DNA of 49,304 nt from a virus: the IMG/VR virus record IMGVR_UViG_3300042397_002464, positions 1 through 49,304 of that record, one strand, 5' to 3'. Positions 1 through 7,358 of the stretch are shown in pieces. The notes under the pieces are model-generated. The model saw nothing but the letters and a program-made list of their open reading frames with translations. It had not been told where the DNA came from and did not search any database. Each line of letters opens with the position of its first letter. The stretch's first letter is position 1. A program made the position numbers and the translations under genes.

Positions 1-527
1 GCAACATCTGCGGCTAAACCGTTGGTTCCGTTGCCTCCCGTCGCTGTAGTGTTGGCTACGTTTAAGCGCCCAACCGAAATAGGCCCAGCCGATTCTTGGT
101 TTGCAATAACGTAAAAACGGCCATTTTCCCCCGATTTCCACTGCCCAAAAACAGTCCCAAATTCATTTTCAATCGTCGGTGTGAACAGAATAAACAAACT
201 GTGCGTTGTGCCAATAAGCGGAGAAGCGGCAGCTAAATAATCATCCACGCCATCAAAACTGATTTCTGGCTTTCCGTTCAGACCAGATGCCGTCAGCGTC
301 GGCTGGTTCGCGGCGGTCGCCTGCGAGACGTTGCGAGCATTGCCGCTCTTGTCATTCCACTGCGAGACCGTGCTGCCGTTCAGCGTGATGCTTGCTGCAT
401 CTTCGGCATCGAGCCAAAGAGCCAGCGCCGAGCCCAAGTTCGACGGACGCCACAGTCGCGGCCCACCGAAAGCGCGGCCGTCCCAACGGTGGGGGTGCGT
501 GTAAGGAAGGTTGCGCAGAAGGCTCAT
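1..527 (-). CDS. LamG-like fibre protein, N-terminal part (gene continues at 49018-49304)
   Basis: The ATG at 527-525 overlaps the stop of the upstream gene (ATGA). The frame stays open for 175 codons to base 1, where the window cuts it. The protein starts MSLLRNLPYTHPHRW and then carries a LALWLDAEDAASITLNG segment, the typical opening of a LamG/concanavalin-like domain in phage fibres. It is a close paralogue of the next gene (524-1264) over about 45 residues (ITLNGSTVSQWNDKSGNAR is shared) and diverges after that. The missing C-terminus is at the other end of the window. A carbohydrate-binding head or tail fibre role is inferred. The distal half is richer in A+T than its neighbours, which suggests exchange of receptor-binding sequence. 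Confidence 0.75.
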   Translation of the reverse strand, partial: MSLLRNLPYTHPHRWDGRAFGGPRLWRPSNLGSALALWLDAEDAASITLNGSTVSQWNDKSGNARNVSQATAANQPTLTASGLNGKPEISFDGVDDYLAAASPLIGTTHSLFILFTPTIENEFGTVFGQWKSGENGRFYVIANQESAGPISVGRLNVANTTATGGNGTNGLAADV

Positions 528-1264
528 ATCAAGCCACTCCATTTCCAAGCGAGATAGCCTTCAAGAAGTTGACGGTCAGCGGTGGAGAGAGATGCTGGTA
601 GGACTAAGACTTCCGCAATCGGGCCGCTAAAATGCGGTAGGGTTGTGCCCGGCAGCATGTTTCCGATGTTGAATGGAGTATTCTCCATTGTGACTGTCGC
701 GGCTGTTCCCGTTGCTATAGAAGTTCCATTCCTAAACAGTTCCGAGTTGCCAGACTGCGCCGTTCCTACCAAAATCTGAGCGCCAGTAACTGATGTTGCC
801 TCAATAGTGTTGGTACCAGAAATAGTGTTCCAACGCATTGCGTTAGCCCCGGTAATAAACAAACCAAAACGATTGGTTAAACTGTCTGAACCCGCAACCC
901 CTTGTTGCGGTGGTGTGCGAGAAGAAGTTTGTGCAACAACGATTAAAGATGCGCTATTGGTAATTCCTAGCGTCGTGCTTGCAGTGACAAGGCGGTCATT
1001 CGCCCCATCAAACGTCAGCACTGCACGCCCACCCAAACCGTTGAGCGTGCGTGTGGGCTGGTTCGCGGCGGTCGCTTGTGAGGCATGCCGAGCATTGCCG
1101 CTCTTATCGTTCCACTGAGAAACCGTTGATCCGTTGAGCGTGATCGTGCTGGCGTCGGCGGCATCCAGCCACAGCGCCAGACCCGGCAGTTGCGCGGGTG
1201 TCCAAGCGACGCCGGCGCGCGCCCAAACCGACAAAGTGCCGAGTGAGAAAGAAAAGCCGAACAT
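524..1264 (-). CDS. LamG-like fibre protein
   Basis: 246 residues. I chose the ATG at 1264 because it lies 4 bases after the stop of the small gene upstream; a longer in-frame extension would run back through that gene. A short N-terminal lead (MFGFSFSLGTLSVWARAGVAW) precedes a LamG/concanavalin A-like beta-sandwich segment (LALWLDAADASTITLNG ... FDGANDRL ... ELFRNGTSIATG ... LLEGYLAWKW). Such domains bind surface glycans in phage fibres and in head decoration fibres. It follows a spike-base-like gene and precedes a paralogue, so both fibres may sit on the same virion structure; that is inference. The central part (about 600-1000) has a lower GC content than the flanks. Confidence 0.75.
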   Translation of the reverse strand: MFGFSFSLGTLSVWARAGVAWTPAQLPGLALWLDAADASTITLNGSTVSQWNDKSGNARHASQATAANQPTRTLNGLGGRAVLTFDGANDRLVTASTTLGITNSASLIVVAQTSSRTPPQQGVAGSDSLTNRFGLFITGANAMRWNTISGTNTIEATSVTGAQILVGTAQSGNSELFRNGTSIATGTAATVTMENTPFNIGNMLPGTTLPHFSGPIAEVLVLPASLSTADRQLLEGYLAWKWSGLI

Positions 1265-1268
1265 CGGT

Positions 1269-1493
1269 TTAGTAGAGCGCGAAGATTTGACCGGCGGTGC
1301 CGCCGAGGCGGACCTGGCGCACGCTGATCGGGTTGTAGCCAGCCTGTACGGGAATGCCCGTGACGATGGTGCCCGAGGCATCCATGACGTTGAGCGTGCC
1401 CGCCGTGCCGACCAACAGCCCGGCGCAAATGCCATGGGGGAGATCGGCGTCGGCTGGAGTGACCGCAGCGATTTTTTGGGGCGAGAAAGACAT
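1269..1493 (-). CDS. Small virion protein resembling spike base / decoration proteins
   Basis: 74 residues. It has the pattern GICAGLLVGTAGTLNVMD, then a Gly-x-Pro-Val turn, and ends in GGTAGQIFALY. This is the pattern of short all-beta phage and gene-transfer-agent proteins annotated as the RCAP_Rcc01079-type spike base family (family recalled from memory). The usual members are slightly longer. It sits between the portal gene and two LamG fibre genes, so a base for head fibres is a reasonable inference. The upstream 110 bp carry three helically spaced TGTCCTG words (CAGGACA on the coding strand), described separately. Confidence 0.55.
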   Translation of the reverse strand: MSFSPQKIAAVTPADADLPHGICAGLLVGTAGTLNVMDASGTIVTGIPVQAGYNPISVRQVRLGGTAGQIFALY

Positions 1494-1508
1494 CGGTGTT
1501 CCCTTCGG

Positions 1509-1593
1509 TGTCCTGTCGGTGTCCTGGCCTGTCCTGACGTTTTAACGCACCGCAGGACAGGGCGCAAGTATTTGATTTCCTTGCATTTTGTAG
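1509..1593. promoter_or_regulatory. Intergenic control region with phased TGTCCTG repeats and a TTTTGTAG motif
   Basis: TGTCCTG occurs at 1509-1515, 1520-1526 and 1530-1536 (steps of 11 and 10 bp) and inverted at 1553-1559. A hairpin with arms CTTGCA / TGCAAG surrounds TTTTGTAG (1586-1593). The stretch lies between the portal stop and the start of the small spike-base-like gene. It could hold a terminator, a promoter or protein-binding sites. I find no convincing -10/-35 pair. Confidence 0.3.
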
Positions 1594-1603
1594 AGTTGCA
1601 AGC

Positions 1604-3886
1604 CTACGGGTTAAACCCCTGGGACGCCATGCCGGACGCTTGCGCCGAGCCCCGGACAGGCGCGCCCGCGACTTGGTTGGGCTCGGGCGCGCGCCCGCCC
1701 ATGCCGCCCGTCGGCCGCTCGGTCGAGGGCGCATTGTCCCCGCCCTTGTCGCCCTGGGCGTTGGGGTTGCTGTCCGGCCCCTTTCCGGACGCCTGCCCGG
1801 CGCCGCCAGCCATCCGGTTGAGCATCTGGATCGACGGGGCGCCAATCGAGAACGCATCGGTGAGATCAAGGCGGTCGTCGTAGCGGCGCAGCAAGTCCTT
1901 GCCCAAGAACTCGGGGTTGATGCCGGGGATTTGCATGAGCAGCGGAAAGAGTTGCGCGGCGTTCTGGATTTCCTGCGCCTGGTTGGGGCGCCCCGACGAA
2001 CCGGCTTCGATCTCCAGCCAGATTTCCTTGGAGACTTCTTCGCGCGTGCGGATCGTGTCGGGCCAGGCGGCACCTGGGCCGACGATCTGTTCGATGGTCG
2101 GCTTCTGGAAATTCGCGAGGATGATCTGGCCCCCTGCCCGCGCAAGCTGCGTGAGCAGATCGTCAAGCTCGTCGGCGCTGCTGGACAGCGCGGACATGCG
2201 CGAGCCTTCCGCGATGCTGGACTCGGTCGCCGTCGAACCCGACGTGCCGCCGAGGTTGGCTTCCTGCGTGCCCACCGTGCGCAGCACGTCTTCGATGGAG
2301 CCGCGCGTCTCGTACAGGTTCGGATCGATGTTCGGCATGTCGATTTTCTGGATCAGGTCGGCGACCTTCTGGCCGGGCTGGAGCCCCGCCAATTCAAGGT
2401 GCGTGACGCCGCGCTTGGGCGGCGCGGACAGCTTGCCCTTGTCGGCGTCGGACAGCGCCCCGGCCGACGAGGCGACCTTGGGCGCCGCCGCGATCCGGTG
2501 GTCCGCGAGCGCCTGGCGCGAGCGGTTGATCTCGCGCTGCATCGGCATGAGCAGGCGCACGTCCGACGGCGGGAAGACGTGCTGGTCCGAATAGACTTCG
2601 TTGAGCACGAGCGGGAACCACGGCCAAAAACGATCCGTGTAAACGTCCGGCGAAGCGGGCTCCTGCAAAAAGTCCGGAAAGCCGGTGCAGGTCACATAGA
2701 CCATGCCGTCTTTGCGCGAATAGATTTCGTGGACTTCGACGAAGGCGCTGTCCGGGAAGCTGTCGCCTTCGCGGTCCACACCCCGGTTCTCGGACATCAT
2801 GGCGACGGCCTGCTGCCCGGCGTCTTTGGCGCCGCCCGCGACGCTTTCCATGTTGAACGCCCGCGCGCCCTTGCGCACGTCGATCTTGTAGATTTCCTGC
2901 ACCTGTTCGGGAGACAGGTAGAACTCCTGCGCCACCCAATCGCAGCCGAGGAAGTTCCGAAGCTGGCGGCACTTCGGGTCCGGGATGATGCTGGTGCTGT
3001 CCGGGAAGTCGAACACCAGGCCCTCGCGCACGAGAAGCATGGGCTCGTCCTGGAGCGCCTGGAGCGCCAGACGAAGCTGCTCGCTCTCGCCGCTGTCCTT
3101 CTGGATTTCGCCGTCGGCCAGGTCGTCCGCGATCCGCTCGATCAGCGCCAGGCGTTCGGACAGATCGGAAATGCGCGCTTCCACGTCGGGACGCATCTTC
3201 ATCGCGCGCTGGAAGCCGAGCTTGACGTAGCCCACGCCGGTCGTCACGGCGCGACGCACGGTGAGCTTCATCATCGCCTTGAACGGGTGGGCCTGTTCCG
3301 AGACGTTGTATTCGTAGGCAAGCTGGAGCGTCTTGGCGATCCGGTCGTTGAGACGGTTCTGCTCCTGCATCGCCTGCGCTTCTTCCACGATCTGCGCGGC
3401 GGGAGCCAGCGCCGCCGGGTCGGTCACGCCGGACTGCATCGCCATGGCGATCTGCTGCATGGCGCTCTGGAGCGAAGACATGCTCTCGTCCCAAAGCTGG
3501 GACATGAGGCGCTTGCGGCGCCGCACGACGACGCGCGGGTTCTTGGCGTAGACCGACGCGACGCGCTGGTGGACGTGGCGCAGCGTGACGTTGGCGACGT
3601 AAAGCTCGCCGTCCTTGTCGTCGGGCCACTGCTCGCCCGCCGCGAAACGCTGGTCCTCGCGCATCTTGTCGAATTTCGGCTGCCAGTGCTTCTTGGCTTT
3701 TTCCAGGCGCGACTGCCAGGCTTTGCACAGGCGGCGCCGCGCCTCGGCGACTTCGGGCGTCTCGCGCAGCACGCGCTTGTCGGAGCCCGCCCGCGCTTGG
3801 TCCGGCGCGGGCAGCCCGTCCAGGACAGGCGCAGGCGCGCTCGTCAGGGCCGGATCGGACATGGGTGCCTGGTTCGTCGGGTCCAT
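1604..3886 (-). CDS. Portal protein (P22-like)
   Basis: 760 residues, the usual size for P22-type portals (about 700-760). The N-terminus is Pro/Ala-rich. From about residue 50 the pattern WQSRLEKAKKHWQPKFDKMREDQ...FAAGEQW is typical of the podovirus portal opening, followed by HVHQRVASVYAKNPRV. The C-terminus is a long Gly/Pro-rich tail. The portal forms the dodecameric ring at the packaging vertex through which DNA enters and leaves, and it docks TerL. The gene starts 3 bases after the TerL stop, so the two are co-translated. The start ATG is followed by a second in-frame ATG at codon 9; either could be used. Confidence 0.9.
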   Translation of the reverse strand: MDPTNQAPMSDPALTSAPAPVLDGLPAPDQARAGSDKRVLRETPEVAEARRRLCKAWQSRLEKAKKHWQPKFDKMREDQRFAAGEQWPDDKDGELYVANVTLRHVHQRVASVYAKNPRVVVRRRKRLMSQLWDESMSSLQSAMQQIAMAMQSGVTDPAALAPAAQIVEEAQAMQEQNRLNDRIAKTLQLAYEYNVSEQAHPFKAMMKLTVRRAVTTGVGYVKLGFQRAMKMRPDVEARISDLSERLALIERIADDLADGEIQKDSGESEQLRLALQALQDEPMLLVREGLVFDFPDSTSIIPDPKCRQLRNFLGCDWVAQEFYLSPEQVQEIYKIDVRKGARAFNMESVAGGAKDAGQQAVAMMSENRGVDREGDSFPDSAFVEVHEIYSRKDGMVYVTCTGFPDFLQEPASPDVYTDRFWPWFPLVLNEVYSDQHVFPPSDVRLLMPMQREINRSRQALADHRIAAAPKVASSAGALSDADKGKLSAPPKRGVTHLELAGLQPGQKVADLIQKIDMPNIDPNLYETRGSIEDVLRTVGTQEANLGGTSGSTATESSIAEGSRMSALSSSADELDDLLTQLARAGGQIILANFQKPTIEQIVGPGAAWPDTIRTREEVSKEIWLEIEAGSSGRPNQAQEIQNAAQLFPLLMQIPGINPEFLGKDLLRRYDDRLDLTDAFSIGAPSIQMLNRMAGGAGQASGKGPDSNPNAQGDKGGDNAPSTERPTGGMGGRAPEPNQVAGAPVRGSAQASGMASQGFNP

Positions 3887-3889
3887 TTT

Positions 3890-5494
3890 CTACCAACCTT
3901 TCAAGGCCGCCGCGCGCGCGCGCTCGGCCCGTTCTTCGTTGCTGCGGGCGAACAATTCGCCGAAAGTGCCGGTGCGGTGCTGGTTGCGAAGCTGCTGCCG
4001 GTGCGACGCGGAAAGCTGCGTCGCGAGCCCGAGGCCGATCAGGGCCAGCGTGTCCACGAGATCGTCGTGCGCGCCGCCGGGGAAGCGCAGAAGCTCGGAA
4101 CGCGCTTCGGCCCACCACGGCGCGAACTTCGGAAAGAACACGCGGCCCATCGACATGCGGCCGTGGATCGACTGCGCGCGTGCGCGCTTGTCGCCGATGG
4201 GCACGACTTCGACGATTGCCGCGAAGGTGCTTTCCTCGGCCATGCGCTTGCGCAGGAACGGCCCGATGGACTTGGCGATGTGGTCCTTGCCCGCCCACCA
4301 GAACATCGGATTGAACTTGCGGATCAGGCGCAGCATGTGCTCGACGGTCTGGTCGGTAGCCATCTGCCGCCACACGAGATCGGGCAGGACATAGATGTTG
4401 TCCCGCTCGTCCACGCCCACGACCATCAGGCACGTCTTGTCCCGTCCCTGCTCCATCGACACGGCATGGTCGCTGGCGGCGTAGTAGCGCAGGTTGGTCG
4501 GAAGCTCGTGCGAGCGGTATTCCTTGAACCATTCGTCCTGGAAGAACGCGCCGCCTTCGGGCGTCGGGCGCCCCTGGTAAAGCGCCTCGAAGCCGCGCGG
4601 GTCCGTGCGGCGCATGTTCTTGAGATACTGGACGCCGAAGCGCTCGGGCCACAGCGGCTCGCCCGGCGCGCGGCCGAGAGGATCGTTTTCGTCCGCGAGC
4701 GCCGGGATATTGATGATCTTCCACTGCGCGGCTTCTTCTTCGTCGTAGAAGTCGTTGCCTGCGTCGGTAAGACGCCCCACGAGATCGTCTTCATGCCAGC
4801 GGGTTTGGACGATCAGCACGCGGGCGTCGTCCGTCATGCAGCGCGTGCGCAGGGTCTTGACCCACCACTCCCACAGTTGGGTGCGGATCGCGGGCGAGTT
4901 CGCTTCCTTGGCGTCCTTCACGGGGTCGTCGATGACGAGAATGTCGCCGCCGCGCCCGGTGATCGTGCCGCCGCGACCGACGAAGGACAGGAGCCCGTTG
5001 CGCGTCGTCTCCAGACGGTTCGAGGCTTCGGACCCGTCCTTGAGATCGAACTTCGGAAACACCTGTTTGAATTGCGGCGACCGGAAAATGTCGCGCACGG
5101 CGCGGCCGATGTCTTCGGCGTAGTTCTCGTTGTAGGTTCCGAAGACGACGCTCTTGTCGGGGAAGCGCCCGGCGAAATGCGCGATGCCGTGCTTCGTCAC
5201 AAGCTCGGTTTTGCCGTGGCGCGGCGGCAGCGTGAGGATCAGGCGCTTGTAGGTGCCCTTCACCAGTTCCTCGAACGCCGCCGCGACCGCGCGGTGGTGC
5301 CGGGCGGGCGCGTAGGTCGAGCGGTGCGGATCGTCGGGATCGTTGGCGTCGGGCCGCATGAGCTTCGTGAACTCGATCAGGTCCGTCTCCGAACGCAGCA
5401 CGGCGTCGAAGCGGTCGAGCAGAAGCTCGTCGCGCGTGCGCTTCTTCGGGCGCCCCGGCTTGCGTTTGATCGGCGGCTGGATCGGATCGGGCAT
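3890..5494 (-). CDS. terL: Terminase large subunit
   Basis: 534 residues with both expected domains. The N-terminal ATPase has Walker A LPPRHGKTE (residues 89-97) and Walker B DILVIDDP (184-191). A motif VQTRWHEDDLVG follows near 229-240. The C-terminal RNase H-like nuclease begins around YYAASDHAV (Asp at 342) and contains GAHDDLVDTLA near the end. The enzyme cuts and pumps DNA into the procapsid. It lies between a 68-residue gene (4 bases upstream) and the portal gene. The likely small subunit is not adjacent but about 6 kb upstream on the same strand, an uncommon separation. Confidence 0.93.
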   Translation of the reverse strand: MPDPIQPPIKRKPGRPKKRTRDELLLDRFDAVLRSETDLIEFTKLMRPDANDPDDPHRSTYAPARHHRAVAAAFEELVKGTYKRLILTLPPRHGKTELVTKHGIAHFAGRFPDKSVVFGTYNENYAEDIGRAVRDIFRSPQFKQVFPKFDLKDGSEASNRLETTRNGLLSFVGRGGTITGRGGDILVIDDPVKDAKEANSPAIRTQLWEWWVKTLRTRCMTDDARVLIVQTRWHEDDLVGRLTDAGNDFYDEEEAAQWKIINIPALADENDPLGRAPGEPLWPERFGVQYLKNMRRTDPRGFEALYQGRPTPEGGAFFQDEWFKEYRSHELPTNLRYYAASDHAVSMEQGRDKTCLMVVGVDERDNIYVLPDLVWRQMATDQTVEHMLRLIRKFNPMFWWAGKDHIAKSIGPFLRKRMAEESTFAAIVEVVPIGDKRARAQSIHGRMSMGRVFFPKFAPWWAEARSELLRFPGGAHDDLVDTLALIGLGLATQLSASHRQQLRNQHRTGTFGELFARSNEERAERARAAALKGW

Positions 5495-5498
5495 CGGT

Positions 5499-5705
5499 TC
5501 AGCGGCTCGGGCGGCTGTCGGGATTGACGTTCACGACGGCGCCGGGCTGGCGGAAATCTTCCGACGTGAACGACGTGCCGGGCTGGCGGTAGATCGCGCG
5601 CATGCGCGCGAGAGCGTCGCCGGGCAACTCGCGCGGCGGCGGCATCGGGGGTTGCTGCGGGCGAACGCCCGTCGTGGCGCCTGCGGCCGGGTTTACGGGG
5701 CACAT
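5499..5705 (-). CDS. Small Pro-rich protein upstream of TerL, function unknown
   Basis: 68 residues. The first 26 are rich in Pro and Gly (QQPPMPPPRELPG); the rest (ALARMRAIYRQPGTSFTSEDFRQPGAVVNVN) looks mildly structured. It sits tightly between the holin and TerL genes (one base after holin, 4 bases before TerL), which argues that it is translated. I do not recognise a family. A packaging accessory role is possible only by position. Confidence 0.6.
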   Translation of the reverse strand: MCPVNPAAGATTGVRPQQPPMPPPRELPGDALARMRAIYRQPGTSFTSEDFRQPGAVVNVNPDSRPSR

Positions 5706-5706
5706 G

Positions 5707-6270
5707 CTATTTGCTCCCTACGGGCGGTGCCGCTGCGAGCAGTTCGTCCTTGCGCGCGCTGCCGCGCGACGAACCGACCCAATACATGACGCTGGCGACG
5801 GCGAGCGTGCCGAGGATGCCGATCATCGTGTCGGCCAGGCGCTCCTGCCCGGCGGGAATTTGCGCCGTGAGCACCAGGTTCATCACCCAGCCGAACGTGA
5901 AGAGCACGATTGCGGTCACGATAGCGGGCGCCCACGCGAGCCCGTGCCCGAGCTTGGCAAGCTCGATGGTCTGCGTGCGGGCGTTGATCGTGTTGTCGAT
6001 ATGGGCCTGGAGATCGGCCTGGTCCGCCGCGCGCTGCGCCGCGCGTTCCTCGGCGGCGAGCTTCGCCATCGCGATCTTGAAGTCCACGAGCTTGTCCGGC
6101 GGAAGCGCGCGCACGGCGGCGTCCACGTTCTCGGGCGTGCGCTGGGCGGTGTCCAGACCCAGGAACTCGCCCGCCACGTCCACGACTTTCTGGACGGTCT
6201 TGCCGGTCTTGTCGCCGAAGATCATGTCGGCGACGGTCGGAACGAGCGCGAGCAAAGCGGCAGGCAGCAT
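5707..6270 (-). CDS. Holin of the 3-TM type
   Basis: 187 residues from the ATG at 6270. A short hydrophobic N-terminus (MLPAALLALVPTVADMIFG) precedes a charged, Ala-rich amphipathic region. Two strong membrane segments follow near the C-terminus (LAWAPAIVTAIVLFTFGW and ADTMIGILGTLAVASVMYW). This is the architecture of the GTA-type 3TM holin family (recalled). Holins form pores that release or activate the endolysin. The gene directly follows the M15 peptidase gene in a lysis cassette. A longer in-frame reading exists upstream but runs through the peptidase gene, so I rejected it. Confidence 0.8.
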   Translation of the reverse strand: MLPAALLALVPTVADMIFGDKTGKTVQKVVDVAGEFLGLDTAQRTPENVDAAVRALPPDKLVDFKIAMAKLAAEERAAQRAADQADLQAHIDNTINARTQTIELAKLGHGLAWAPAIVTAIVLFTFGWVMNLVLTAQIPAGQERLADTMIGILGTLAVASVMYWVGSSRGSARKDELLAAAPPVGSK

Positions 6271-6271
6271 G

Positions 6272-6637
6272 TCAGTAGCTCCACATTGCGGGGGTCTGGC
6301 GCGTGTCCAGATGCAGGAACCGGGTCTGTCCCTTTTGTTGGACGCCGATGCCCCGGAAACCCAACGGAAGGGCAAGTTCGAGCAGCCGCACGGCGTCGGC
6401 GCCGCGCACGGCGAGGTCCACGGCGATCCCCTGCGCGTGCGTGCCGGGCTCGGCTTTCTTGGCTTCCTCGGGATGCGACGGATCGCGATAGCCGGACGTG
6501 ACGACCAGCGGCGCGCCGAAGCGCTCGCGCAGCGTTTCCAGCCGCGACATGAAGCCGGGGTCCATCTCGCACTTGCCGGTGTGCTTGCACGCCATCTCGG
6601 CGCGCGTGAAGTATTTCCAGGGCCAGGCGCCGCTCAT
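6272..6637 (-). CDS. Endolysin, M15 family D,D-/L,D-carboxypeptidase-like peptidase
   Basis: 121 residues, a compact M15A-type peptidase. The signature is complete: SGYR (48-51), THAQGIAVD with His67 and Asp74, and FLHLD with His109, which are the expected zinc ligands and fold markers. The family cleaves peptide cross-links or stems of peptidoglycan. The ATG at 6637 overlaps the stop of the XhlA-like gene (ATGA), which fixes the start. No signal peptide is visible, so export probably depends on the holin encoded next to it. Confidence 0.88.
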   Translation of the reverse strand: MSGAWPWKYFTRAEMACKHTGKCEMDPGFMSRLETLRERFGAPLVVTSGYRDPSHPEEAKKAEPGTHAQGIAVDLAVRGADAVRLLELALPLGFRGIGVQQKGQTRFLHLDTRQTPAMWSY

Positions 6638-6894
6638 TTGAGCACCGTGTCCGCGAGACGGTTGCCGAGCCAGCCGGTGAGCGCGATCAGCGTCGTGAGC
6701 ATGACGCCGCCGCCCCAAAGCATGACGCGCATGATGCTCTTCTGGCCGTCCTTGAGTTCGGTCATTTTGGCGGCGCCGGACTGGAGCCGGTAGTCCAGCT
6801 TTTCGTAGCGCTCGGCGCATACGGCTTCGTGGGTATCGACGCGGGCGTTTGCCTGCATAGCGAGTTCCTTCACGGTTTGGATACTGTCGCCCAT
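6634..6894 (-). CDS. XhlA-like small membrane protein of the lysis cassette
   Basis: 86 residues. A hydrophilic helical N-terminus (QTVKELAMQANARVDTHE...KLDYRLQ, coiled-coil potential) is followed by one membrane span (IMRVMLWGGGVMLTTLIALTGWLG) and a short tail. This is the layout of the haemolysin XhlA family found in phage lysis cassettes; an Rz-like role is an alternative. It is translationally coupled to the peptidase gene. The RBS AAGGAAG lies just upstream of the ATG. Confidence 0.65.
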   Translation of the reverse strand: MGDSIQTVKELAMQANARVDTHEAVCAERYEKLDYRLQSGAAKMTELKDGQKSIMRVMLWGGGVMLTTLIALTGWLGNRLADTVLK

Positions 6895-6930
6895 CGAGAC
6901 TTCCTTTCTTGGGCCGCGCTCGACGCGCGG

Positions 6931-7356
6931 TTACTGGATGTTCTGCGCAGCGGTAAAGAGGGCGTCCAGATCGAGTTGGAGTGCAGCACCCAGCGAGACG
7001 ATGTACGGGTGGTTGCGGTCGTATTCGAGGCCGTATTCCCAATAGATGCGGACGGCCGGATCGGGGTGCGTCGCGACGAGCGCTTCGACTTCGGCGAGCT
7101 TGTTGATCGCGATGAGCGCCAAGCGCGCTTTGGCCGGGGTCGCCGTCTGCGGGACACCGGGCGGTGGCGGGGGTGGCGGGGGTGGCGGGGGTGGCGGGGG
7201 CGGCGGGGGTGGCGGCTCGGGAAGCTCGACGAGGCCCCAGGCCGTGCGCTCTTGGGGCGTCATCTGGCGAAGCCAGTCAGCCGGATACTGGAACCCGTCG
7301 CGCACGAAGGGCCGGTCGAACATCACGATCTGGTCGTCGGGAAACTGGAAGCGCAT
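6931..7356 (-). CDS. Small protein with a polyproline run, possibly tail-fibre associated
   Basis: 141 residues from the ATG at 7356, two bases after the stop of the large fibre gene. The N-terminal 48 residues (MRFQFPDDQIVMFDRP...YPADWLRQMTPQERTAWGLVE) resemble the start of tail-fibre assembly or host-specificity accessory proteins. A run of about 19 prolines encoded by a GGT/GGC/GGG-type microsatellite (7162-7214) follows, then a helical C-terminus. The longer reading frame upstream is a shadow of the fibre gene. A function in fibre assembly is inferred from position. Confidence 0.65.
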   Translation of the reverse strand: MRFQFPDDQIVMFDRPFVRDGFQYPADWLRQMTPQERTAWGLVELPEPPPPPPPPPPPPPPPPPPPGVPQTATPAKARLALIAINKLAEVEALVATHPDPAVRIYWEYGLEYDRNHPYIVSLGAALQLDLDALFTAAQNIQ

Positions 7357-7358
7357 AG

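Noticed and set aside
1640-5527. A 1295-residue plus-strand open frame
   Set aside because: It lies opposite the portal and TerL genes; GC-rich codons leave such antisense frames open. No motif or ribosome site.
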